Of a stretch of DNA of 64,000 bases, positions 34,750 through 42,344 are shown piece by piece; position 1 is the first letter of the stretch, and each line of letters begins with the position of its first letter. The notes beneath the pieces are model-generated. The model was not told the DNA's origin, did not search any database, and worked only from the letters and a program-made list of their open reading frames with translations. Source of the DNA: Streptomyces cavernicola (GTDB lineage Bacteria > Actinomycetota > Actinomycetes > Streptomycetales > Streptomycetaceae); assembly GCF_029968035.1 (NCBI RefSeq), contig NZ_JASCIQ010000009.1, positions 1 to 64,000 of the forward strand, in the 5' to 3' direction. Position numbers and translations under genes: made by a program.

Positions 34750-35576
34750 ACCGGACCGCACTGCTCCGCTGGGTCGGCGTGCATGCGCTCGGGGTCGCCG
34801 CGGCCCTGTTCTTCCTGCTTCCGTTCGTCTTCGTGCTGCTCACCTCGCTGATGAGCGACCAGCAGGCCCTGACCCGCGATCTCACCCCGGACACCTGGGA
34901 GTTCGGCAATTACGCCAAGGTCTTCGACACCCCCGGATTCCTCACCTGGTGGAAGAACTCGCTCCTTTACGCGGGCCTCGGCACGCTGCTCACCGTGCTC
35001 AGCTCGATTCCCGTGGCGTACGCCCTCGCCAGGTTCCGCTTCCGCGGCCGGCGGCTCTCCCTGATGCTCGTCGTCTCGATGATGATGCTGCCGCCGCAGG
35101 TCGTGATCATTCCGATGTACCTGTTCTGGGTGAAACAGCTGGACCTCGGCGGGACGCTCTGGCCGCTGATCATCCCGATGGCCTTCGGGGACGCGTTCTC
35201 CATCTTCCTGCTCCGGCAGTTCCTGCTGACCATCCCGGACGAATACCTGGACGCGGCGCGCGTGGACGGCTGCGGCGAACTCCGTACGCTCCTCAAGGTC
35301 GTCCTGCCGATGGCGAAGCCGGGCATCGCGGCCGTGGCCCTCTTCCAGTTCTTCTACTGCTGGAACGACTACTTCGGACCGCAGATCTACGCCTCCGAGA
35401 ACCCCGCGGCCTGGACGCTGAGTTACGGACTCGAATCGTTCAAGGGCGCCCACCACACCGACTGGAATCTCACCATGGCCGCGACCGTCCTCGTCATGGC
35501 CCCCGTCATCGTCCTGTTCTTCTTCGCCCAGAAGGCTTTCGTCGAGGGCGTCACCCTGACCGGCGTCAAAGGCTGA
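34746..35576 (+). CDS. csnG: ABC sugar permease CsnG (MalG type)
   Basis: Protein of 276 aa, starting in the ATGA overlap with csnF. Six helices; the EAA loop is DEYLDAARVDGCGELRTLLK. It pairs with CsnF to form the channel. Confidence 0.88.
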   Translation: MNRTALLRWVGVHALGVAAALFFLLPFVFVLLTSLMSDQQALTRDLTPDTWEFGNYAKVFDTPGFLTWWKNSLLYAGLGTLLTVLSSIPVAYALARFRFRGRRLSLMLVVSMMMLPPQVVIIPMYLFWVKQLDLGGTLWPLIIPMAFGDAFSIFLLRQFLLTIPDEYLDAARVDGCGELRTLLKVVLPMAKPGIAAVALFQFFYCWNDYFGPQIYASENPAAWTLSYGLESFKGAHHTDWNLTMAATVLVMAPVIVLFFFAQKAFVEGVTLTGVKG

Positions 35577-35616
35577 GCGGACGGGCCTCAATCCCGTACG
35601 AGAAAGGTCAACTCCC

Positions 35617-36882
35617 ATGAAACTCGCAGTAGTCGGCGGCGGTTCCACCTATACGCCCGAACTCGTCGACGGCTTCGCCCGGCTCAGGGACGTGCTGCCC
35701 GTCGAGGAACTCGTCCTCGTCGACCCGGCCGCCGACCGCCTCGACCTGGTCGGCCCCCTTGCCCGCCGGATCTTCGCCAAGCAGGGCCACGACGGCCGCG
35801 TCACCACCACCGCCGACCTGGACGCGGCCGTCGACGGCGCCGACGCCGTGCTGCTCCAGCTGCGCGTCGGCGGCCAGGCGGCCCGCGAACAGGACGAGAC
35901 CTGGCCCCTGGACTGCGGCTGCGTCGGCCAGGAGACCACCGGCGCGGGCGGGCTCGCCAAGGCGCTGCGCACCGTGCCCGTGGTCCTCGACATCGCCGAA
36001 CGGGTCCGCCGCGCCAACCCGGACGCGTGGATCGTCGACTTCACCAACCCCGTCGGCATCGTCACCCGCGCCCTGCTCCAGGCCGGGCACAAGGCGGTCG
36101 GCCTGTGCAACGTCGCGATCGGCTTCCAGCGCCGCTTCGCCGCGACGCTCGACGTCGACCCGTCGCAGGTCTTCCTGAACCACGTCGGCCTCAACCACCT
36201 CACCTGGGAGAACGGCGTACGCCTCGGCGGCCCCGAGGGTGCGGACGTGCTGCCGCGCCTGCTCGCCGAGAGCGGCGACGAGATCGCCGACTCCCTCCGC
36301 CTCCCCCGCGCCGCCCTGGACCGCCTGGGCGTCATCCCCTCGTACTACCTGCGCTACTACTACGCGCACGACGAGGTCGTACGCGAAATGACCACCAAAC
36401 CGTCCAGGGCCGCCGAAGTAGCCGCCATGGAACGCGAATTGCTCGGCCTCTACGCCGACCCGGCGCTCGACGAGAAGCCCGCGCTGCTCGCGAAGCGGGG
36501 CGGCGCGTTCTACTCCGAGGCCGCCGTCGACCTCACCGCCTCGCTCATCGGCACCGGGGGAAGCCCGTACCAGGTGGTCAACGTGCGCAACGGCGGCACG
36601 CTGCCGTTCCTGCCGGACGACGCGGTGATCGAGGTGCAGGCCCGCGTCGACGCGCACGGCGCCGACCCGCTGCCCGTGCCCGAACTCGACCCGCTGCAAC
36701 GGGGGTTGATCGCGAGCGTCTTCGCGTACGAGGAACTCGCCCTCGAAGCGGCCCTGCGCGGCGGCCGCGACCGCGTCTTCAAGGCGCTCCTCGCCCACCC
36801 GCTGATCGGGCAGTACGCGTACGCCGACACGCTCACCGACCGGCTGCTCGCCCACAACCGGGAGCACCTCGCGTGGGCGTGA
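35617..36882 (+). CDS. csnH: NAD-dependent GH4 glycosidase CsnH (6-phospho-glycosidase type)
   Basis: Protein of 421 aa. It has the N-terminal NAD motif VVGGGSTYTP (5-14), FTNPVGI around N144, the metal ligand C164 in GLCNV and H194 in LNHLTW, and a tyrosine-rich stretch (SYYLRYYYAHDE) that provides the catalytic base. GH4 enzymes cleave by an NAD-assisted redox-elimination needing Mn and usually act on 6-phosphosugars. Here the importer is ABC, not PTS, so phosphorylation must come from the adjacent kinase CsnK. The likely substrates are phosphorylated glucosamine oligosaccharides. Confidence 0.88.
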   Translation: MKLAVVGGGSTYTPELVDGFARLRDVLPVEELVLVDPAADRLDLVGPLARRIFAKQGHDGRVTTTADLDAAVDGADAVLLQLRVGGQAAREQDETWPLDCGCVGQETTGAGGLAKALRTVPVVLDIAERVRRANPDAWIVDFTNPVGIVTRALLQAGHKAVGLCNVAIGFQRRFAATLDVDPSQVFLNHVGLNHLTWENGVRLGGPEGADVLPRLLAESGDEIADSLRLPRAALDRLGVIPSYYLRYYYAHDEVVREMTTKPSRAAEVAAMERELLGLYADPALDEKPALLAKRGGAFYSEAAVDLTASLIGTGGSPYQVVNVRNGGTLPFLPDDAVIEVQARVDAHGADPLPVPELDPLQRGLIASVFAYEELALEAALRGGRDRVFKALLAHPLIGQYAYADTLTDRLLAHNREHLAWA

Positions 36883-37886
36883 CCGTGGCGGACACCAGCG
36901 GGGCCGTGCTCGCGATCGACGCGGGCAACAGCAAGACCGACGTGGCGGTGGTCGCGGCCGACGGCCGGGTGGCGGGCACGGCGCGCGGCGCGGGCTTCCA
37001 GCCGCCGCGCGTCGGCGTGCGGCAGGCCGTCGACACGCTCGCGGACACTGTCGTACGGGCGCTCGCCGAGGCGGGACTCGACCGGGTGGCCCATGTGTCG
37101 GCCTGCCTGGCCAACGCCGATCTGCCGGTCGAGGAGCAGGAGTTGGCGGAGGCGCTGCGGGCACGGGGGTGGGGGCGCACGGTCGACGTGCGCAACGACA
37201 CCTTCGCGATCCTGCGCGCCGGACTGCCCGCCGGGGCGCCGCCGCTCGGGGTGGCCGTGGTGTGCGGGGCGGGCATCAACTGCGTGGGCCTCACCCCGGA
37301 CGGCCGCACCGCCCGCTTCCCCGCGATCGGGCGCATCTCCGGGGACTGGGGCGGGGGTTGGGGCCTGGCGGAGGAGGCCCTGTGGCACGCGGCCCGCGCG
37401 GCGGACGGGCGGGGCGGGCCCACGGAACTGGCCCGCACCCTGCCCCGGCACTTCGGTCTGCCCGACATGGCCGCGCTGATCGAGGCCCTGCACCTGGGCC
37501 GGATCGAGGCGGTGCGGCGGCACGAGCTGGCCCCCGTGCTCTTCGCCACGGCGGCGGGCGGGGACGGGGTGGCCCGGTCCCTGGTCGACCGGCTCGCGGA
37601 CGAGGTCGTGGCGATGGCCGCGGTCGCCCTGGACCGACTCGACCTGCTTGACGCGGAGGTCCCGGTCCTGCTCGGCGGCTCGGTCCTGGCAGCGACCCAC
37701 GCCGACCTGGACGCGGGCATCCGTGCCCGCCTCGCGTCCCGCGCCCCCAGGGCGGCACCCCTGGTCGTGACCGCCCGCCCGGTCCTCGGCGCGGCGCTCC
37801 TGGGCCTCGACCGAGCGGGTACGGAGGGCCCGGCCCACGCCCGCCTGCGAGCCCACTACGCTTCCCCCACCCCGCCCCTCCCCTGA
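36873..37886 (+). CDS. csnK: BadF/BadG-type sugar kinase CsnK
   Basis: Protein of 337 aa from GTG 36873 (GGAG 8 bp upstream); GTG 36879, which forms a GTGA overlap with csnH, is an alternative. The ASKHA phosphate-1 loop AIDAGNSKTD is near the N-terminus, with GAGINCVG and GDWGGGWGLAEEAL further on, as in N-acetylglucosamine kinases of the BadF/BcrA family. It would phosphorylate the imported sugar or oligosaccharide to feed CsnH and central metabolism. Last gene of the operon. Confidence 0.86.
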   Translation: MGVTVADTSGAVLAIDAGNSKTDVAVVAADGRVAGTARGAGFQPPRVGVRQAVDTLADTVVRALAEAGLDRVAHVSACLANADLPVEEQELAEALRARGWGRTVDVRNDTFAILRAGLPAGAPPLGVAVVCGAGINCVGLTPDGRTARFPAIGRISGDWGGGWGLAEEALWHAARAADGRGGPTELARTLPRHFGLPDMAALIEALHLGRIEAVRRHELAPVLFATAAGGDGVARSLVDRLADEVVAMAAVALDRLDLLDAEVPVLLGGSVLAATHADLDAGIRARLASRAPRAAPLVVTARPVLGAALLGLDRAGTEGPAHARLRAHYASPTPPLP

Positions 37887-37904
37887 AGTCCTCAGCGGCC
37901 AGCT

Positions 37905-38265
37905 CCGGGGGCTCCCGCCCCCAGCCCCCCGCTCCCGGGGCTCCCGCCCCTGAACCCCGCTTCGGGGCTCCGCCCCGTACCCCGGCTTGTCTTTCGGCTG
38001 CCGCGCCGCTGTGGCTGGTCGCGCAGTTCCCCGCGCCCCTATTCCGGGGCTCCGCCCCGGCCCCCTCCCTCATCTCAAACGCCGGAGGGGCTGAATTCGG
38101 TCGGCGACACGGGCCCCGTCAGGGGCGCGGGGAACTGCGCGATCGGCCACGACGGCGGGGCAGTCGATCGACGGCGGGGACCAGGGGCGGCAGCCCCGGA
38201 GTGGGGGCGGGGGTGCAGGCCCCGTAGCCGTCCGGCGAGGACTTCGGGAAGGGGCGGGGTGGGGA
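37905..38265. repeat. Mosaic intergenic repeat block F with long inverted arms
   Basis: Most of the 606-bp gap between csnK and glnX is repeat modules. Two 45-bp arms (37996-38040 and 38121-38165) are imperfect inverted copies of the GCGGGGAACTGCGCGA module and could form a large cruciform or hairpin. The rest of the gap (38266-38492) is unique, somewhat AT-richer, and probably holds the glnX promoter. Confidence 0.78.
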
Positions 38266-38492
38266 AGAGGAACAAGGCGCCGCAACCCGAACTCACCAAC
38301 CCCCACCCGGAGTTGGCGGCCCCCGGGAACCGAACAATCCCCCCACACGTGTACAAGGACAAGCCGAGGCCCCACCAACCCCACCCGTACGAACAAGATC
38401 CAAGAAAGACTCGCGCCGTTGTCAGTGCCTGCGGTCATACTGGACGGCCTGGGGAGCGGTGACCGTCGGATGACCACGGGGGAGGTCGAGAG

Positions 38493-39878
38493 GTGACAGA
38501 CCCACACAGCGGCAGCGCCGCACCACGCCGCCGCACCGCCTTCGCCGAAGGCGCGGAGCAGCTGCGCGCCGCGGCGACGACCGAGCCCGGCAGGCTCCGC
38601 ATCATCGGCGCCTTACTCGCCCTGCTGGTCGTCGCGTTCGGCGCCGTCACCGCCTGGCAGACCTCCGAGCGCGCGGCCGCCGCCGACGACGTCATCGAGC
38701 GCAGCCAGCCCCTCACCTCCGACGCCGCCGCGATCTACGTCTCGCTGGCCGACGCCAACACGGCCGCAGCGAGCGGCTTCCTCGCCGAGGGCCAGGAGCC
38801 CCCGGCCGTCCGCGATCGGTACGAGGACGACATCGCGACGGCGGCCCGCAAACTCACCACCGCCGCCGCCAACAGCAAGGGCTCCGGCACCGCGAGCGCC
38901 GAGATAGCGAAGCTCAACGCCCTCCTCCCCGAGTACGCCGAGCGCATAGAGACGGCGCGTACGTACAACCGCCAGGGCCTCCCGCTCGGCGGGGCATACC
39001 TGCGCAATGCGAACGACCTGATGCAGACGGAGATGCTCCCCGCTGCGAAGGAGCTCTACGACGCGGAGAAGGAACGCCTGGGCGCCGACTACGACGCGGC
39101 GAAGTCGTACCCGTGGGCGGCGATAGCCCTCGGCCTGCTCGCCCTCGCCGCCCTGGTGTGGGCCCAGCGCCGCAACTACCGCAGGACGAACCGGGTGTTC
39201 AACCTGGGCCTGGTCACCGCGACCGGCACGGCCGCCGCCGTCCTGCTGTGGCTGCTCGCCGGGCACACCCTCGCCTTCACCGCGCTCGGCGACTCGTACG
39301 ACCACGGCATCCGCTCGCTCAACGTCCTCAACGACGCCCGGATCAGCACCCTCCAGGCCCGCAGCAACGAGAACCTGACGCTGGTGGCGCGCGGCGCGGT
39401 CACGGTCCCGGACGACGGCCGCCCGAACGCCGGGCAGGACAAGTACGACGTGGACTACCGCGCGAGAATGCGGGAGTTGGGCGACGGCGGCGTGGACCGC
39501 GCCGGCATGGGCACGCTCGGGGAGGCCCTGCACCACGCCGACGACGAGACCGGCCGGGCGCCCGTCGAGAAGGCGATGGCGGCCGTCGAGGAGTGGCAGC
39601 AGCGCCACGAGGCCGCCCGCGAAGCGGACACGCAGGGGGACTACGAGAAGGCGCTCGACCGCGTGATAGGCGACGACGACGCGACCGGCGAGTCCTTCGA
39701 CCGGGCCGACAAGGCCCTGGAGGAGGCCGTCGAGCATGAACAGCAGGACTTCAGGGGAGCCGCCGAGGACGGCCGCGGCGCGATGACGGGACTCCCCGTC
39801 GGGGCGGCGGCGGTCGCGGTGCTCGGCGCCGCGGGCGCGGTCCTCGGCATCGGCCGCAGGCTTTCGGAGTACCGATGA
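38493..39878 (+). CDS. glnX: GlnX-like membrane signalling protein, with a TTA codon
   Basis: Protein of 461 aa from GTG 38493 (GGGGAGG upstream). Four membrane helices (about 36-55, 207-224, 236-258, 434-453) enclose two extracytoplasmic helical domains with four-helix-bundle character. In mycobacteria and corynebacteria GlnX relays from the binding protein GlnH to the kinase PknG; here the same three are clustered. Codon 41 is TTA (38613-38615), the only TTA I could find in any gene of the window, so translation should need the bldA tRNA, which becomes abundant late in Streptomyces development. Identification is from topology plus context. Confidence 0.82.
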   Translation: MTDPHSGSAAPRRRTAFAEGAEQLRAAATTEPGRLRIIGALLALLVVAFGAVTAWQTSERAAAADDVIERSQPLTSDAAAIYVSLADANTAAASGFLAEGQEPPAVRDRYEDDIATAARKLTTAAANSKGSGTASAEIAKLNALLPEYAERIETARTYNRQGLPLGGAYLRNANDLMQTEMLPAAKELYDAEKERLGADYDAAKSYPWAAIALGLLALAALVWAQRRNYRRTNRVFNLGLVTATGTAAAVLLWLLAGHTLAFTALGDSYDHGIRSLNVLNDARISTLQARSNENLTLVARGAVTVPDDGRPNAGQDKYDVDYRARMRELGDGGVDRAGMGTLGEALHHADDETGRAPVEKAMAAVEEWQQRHEAAREADTQGDYEKALDRVIGDDDATGESFDRADKALEEAVEHEQQDFRGAAEDGRGAMTGLPVGAAAVAVLGAAGAVLGIGRRLSEYR

Positions 39879-39934
39879 GACAGACGAGGGCGACGCCCCC
39901 GCCGAGCGGGACGCGACCGAGGCGAGGAGGCGAC

Positions 39935-40924
39935 ATGACCCGCAAGCAGCGCAGCGCGCTGCGCGGTTGGGGCGGAGTGGCCACGATGGCGCTCGCCTGC
40001 GTCCTGACGGCCCTGTTCACGCTGCTCCCGCTGTCCCGCTCGGGCCCGGAGGGCCCCATCGGCACGGGCGGCCCGGGACTCGGTGTGACCCGGCCCGCCG
40101 CGGCCGACAACTGCACGCCCGAGTCGGCGGTGCGCAGCCTGCGCCCCAGCAAGGACGAGGGCGCCACGGTCAAGGAGATCAAGGAGCGCAAGGACAAGCC
40201 GAACAAACTGATCGTCGGCGTCGACCAGAACAGCTACCGCTGGGGGTACCGCAACCCCTCCACCGGCGATCTGGAGGGCTTCGACATCGACCTGGTGCGG
40301 GCCATCGCGGACGCCTTGCTCGGCGACCCGGACGCGGTGGTGTACCGCGCGGTGCCCACCAACCAGCGGGTGCAGGCGATCGAGTCCGGCCAGGTCGACA
40401 TGGTGGTGCGGACGATGACGATCACCTGCGAGCGCCTCAAGGAGGTCGCGTTCTCCACGGCGTACTTCGAGACCGGGCAGCAGCTCCTCGTCCCCAACGA
40501 CTCGGAGATCAAGGGCTACGACGCCTCGCTGAAGGGCAAGCGCCTGTGCACGGCCACGGGTTCGACGGCCGAGAGCGAGCTTGAGCGGCAGTCCTTCGGG
40601 GCCGATGTCTCCACCAAGGTGCCCAACCAACTCGACTGCCTGGTACGGCTGCAGCTGGGCGAGGTGGACGCGGTGGTGACCGACAGCGCGCTCGCGGCCG
40701 GCCAGGCCGCGCAGGACCCCACGGTGAAGCTGGTCGGCGAGCCCTTCACCACCGAGTACTACGGCGTGGCGATGAGCAAGGAGTCGCCGGACCTGGTCCG
40801 CCGGGTCAACCAGGTCCTCGTCGACTACCGCGAGAGCGACTGGGGCAAGGCGTACGAGAAGTGGCTCGCGGACGACCTGAAGAACGTCGACGGACCACCG
40901 AAGCCGAAGTACCGCGAGGACTGA
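39935..40924 (+). CDS. glnH: GlnH-like extracytoplasmic amino-acid-binding protein
   Basis: Protein of 329 aa from ATG 39935 with GAGGAGG upstream; an ATGA-coupled start at 39875 is in frame, but the extra 20 codons use rare AGA, AGG and CGA. A membrane anchor or signal lies at about 14-33, with no convincing lipobox. Residues 90-320 are a bacterial SBP family 3 domain (VDQNSYRWGYRN, GFDIDLVRAIADAL, VPTNQRVQAI). The mycobacterial counterpart binds aspartate and glutamate and controls PknG activity. The transport machinery usually paired with such proteins is absent, supporting a sensing role. Confidence 0.86.
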   Translation: MTRKQRSALRGWGGVATMALACVLTALFTLLPLSRSGPEGPIGTGGPGLGVTRPAAADNCTPESAVRSLRPSKDEGATVKEIKERKDKPNKLIVGVDQNSYRWGYRNPSTGDLEGFDIDLVRAIADALLGDPDAVVYRAVPTNQRVQAIESGQVDMVVRTMTITCERLKEVAFSTAYFETGQQLLVPNDSEIKGYDASLKGKRLCTATGSTAESELERQSFGADVSTKVPNQLDCLVRLQLGEVDAVVTDSALAAGQAAQDPTVKLVGEPFTTEYYGVAMSKESPDLVRRVNQVLVDYRESDWGKAYEKWLADDLKNVDGPPKPKYRED

Positions 40925-41003
40925 ACACGGCGAGCCTGGCAACGTAGGAAACGTAAGAGCAGCGGACCGAACCGGCAGGAACCGGCACAGCGAGAGGTGA
41001 TCG

Positions 41004-42344
41004 ATGGGCGTCGCGGGACCAGCAGGACCCGGACCCGTACCCGTACCCGCCATGGACAGGGACGAGGTGGACCGCGCCCTGGCCCGGCTCGGCACCGAGC
41101 ACGAGGCCGTGGAGACCTCCCTGCTCGCCCTGCAGGACCACGCGGGCCGCAGACTCCTGGAGGGCGCCGAGCTGACCGGCGTCACCGCGGACCGCTGGGC
41201 CGCCGCCGACGCGGCCGTCACCCGCCTGTGGGCGTACTTCGACGCGTACACCGCGACGCTGACGCACGCCCGTGAGCTGCGCGCCCGCAGACGCTGGTCG
41301 AGCCGCGAGGACCTGGTCGAGCTCACCGAACTCCTCCGTGGCCGCTCCGTCACCGTCTCCGCGGGGCCGCCCGCCACCGGCGCCCCGGAGTCCCTGACCG
41401 GCCCTGCCCGGCTCACCGAGGAGTTCACGCTCGCCGAACTGGTCGAGCGGATGAACGAGTTGTACGCCTCGTCCCTGGACGTGGTCGTCGCCGCCGACGC
41501 CGTCTGGTCCGCGCTGCCCGCCCGGATAGACCTCCTCGCCGCCGAGCTGCACCGCACGCGCACGCTCGCCGCCTCCGTCGGCGTACGCCCCGGGGAGCAC
41601 CCGGCGGGTGACGATCTGGAGCGGATCACCCGGGAGTTGACGGAGCTGCGCGCCCAGGTGATCTCCGACCCGCTGGCCTTCTGGCGCGCCGCGAGCGGCA
41701 GTTCGGCCCCCGGCGGCGGCCGCCCGGACACCGAGCGGTACGACTGCGAGGCGCGCGCCCTGGAGGACGTGCGCCGCGAGATCGACGCGGTGCTCACCGT
41801 CCGCCAGGACGCCGAGGCGCGCCTCGGGCGGCTGCGGGACGTGCTGTCCCGCGCCGACCGCACCCTGGCCGAGGCGCGGACGGCCCGCGGTGAGGTGCTC
41901 GCCAAGATCGCCGCGACGGAGGTGCCCGCCGTCAGCGGCCCGCCCACGGCCCTGCACGAACAGCTCGCGGCCGCCGCCGACTACCGCAGACACGGCCAGT
42001 GGCACCGCCTCTCCCCGCTCCTGGAGGCCCTGGAGCAGCAGGCGGAGGACGAACTCCTGCGCGCCCGCGAGTCGTTGACGGCGGTCACCGCCCCGCTGGC
42101 GGTCCGCGCGGAGCTGCGCGGCCGCCTCGACGCGTACAAGGCGAAGGTCGCCCGGCACGGCGCGGCCGAGGACCCGCTGCTCATCGAGCGGTACGACGCG
42201 GCCCGCCGCATGCTGTGGAGCGCGCCCTGCGACCTGCGCGTCGCCGGGGACGCGGTGCTGCGCTACCAGCACGCGGTGGCGGAGGTCCTCTCCGGCCGCG
42301 TACCGCAGCAGCACACGCCCGAGGACGGCAGGGGGGACCGATGA
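41004..42344 (+). CDS. Unknown helical protein between GlnH and PknG
   Basis: Protein of 446 aa from ATG 41004 (GAGAGGTGATCG upstream), ending in an ATGA overlap with pknG. It has no signal peptide or membrane segment and is almost wholly alpha-helical, with several coiled-coil stretches rich in Leu, Ala, Arg and Glu (for example RLGRLRDVLSRADRTLAEA). I recognise no domain. Tight coupling to pknG suggests a cytoplasmic scaffold or an adaptor between GlnX and the kinase. The mycobacterial locus, as I know it, has no counterpart. Confidence 0.85.
   Translation: MGVAGPAGPGPVPVPAMDRDEVDRALARLGTEHEAVETSLLALQDHAGRRLLEGAELTGVTADRWAAADAAVTRLWAYFDAYTATLTHARELRARRRWSSREDLVELTELLRGRSVTVSAGPPATGAPESLTGPARLTEEFTLAELVERMNELYASSLDVVVAADAVWSALPARIDLLAAELHRTRTLAASVGVRPGEHPAGDDLERITRELTELRAQVISDPLAFWRAASGSSAPGGGRPDTERYDCEARALEDVRREIDAVLTVRQDAEARLGRLRDVLSRADRTLAEARTARGEVLAKIAATEVPAVSGPPTALHEQLAAAADYRRHGQWHRLSPLLEALEQQAEDELLRARESLTAVTAPLAVRAELRGRLDAYKAKVARHGAAEDPLLIERYDAARRMLWSAPCDLRVAGDAVLRYQHAVAEVLSGRVPQQHTPEDGRGDR

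Noticed and set aside
39875..39934. Upstream ATGA-coupled start for glnH
   Set aside because: The 20 extra codons include AGA, AGG, CGA and GGA, rare in this genome, and a stronger ribosome site precedes ATG 39935.
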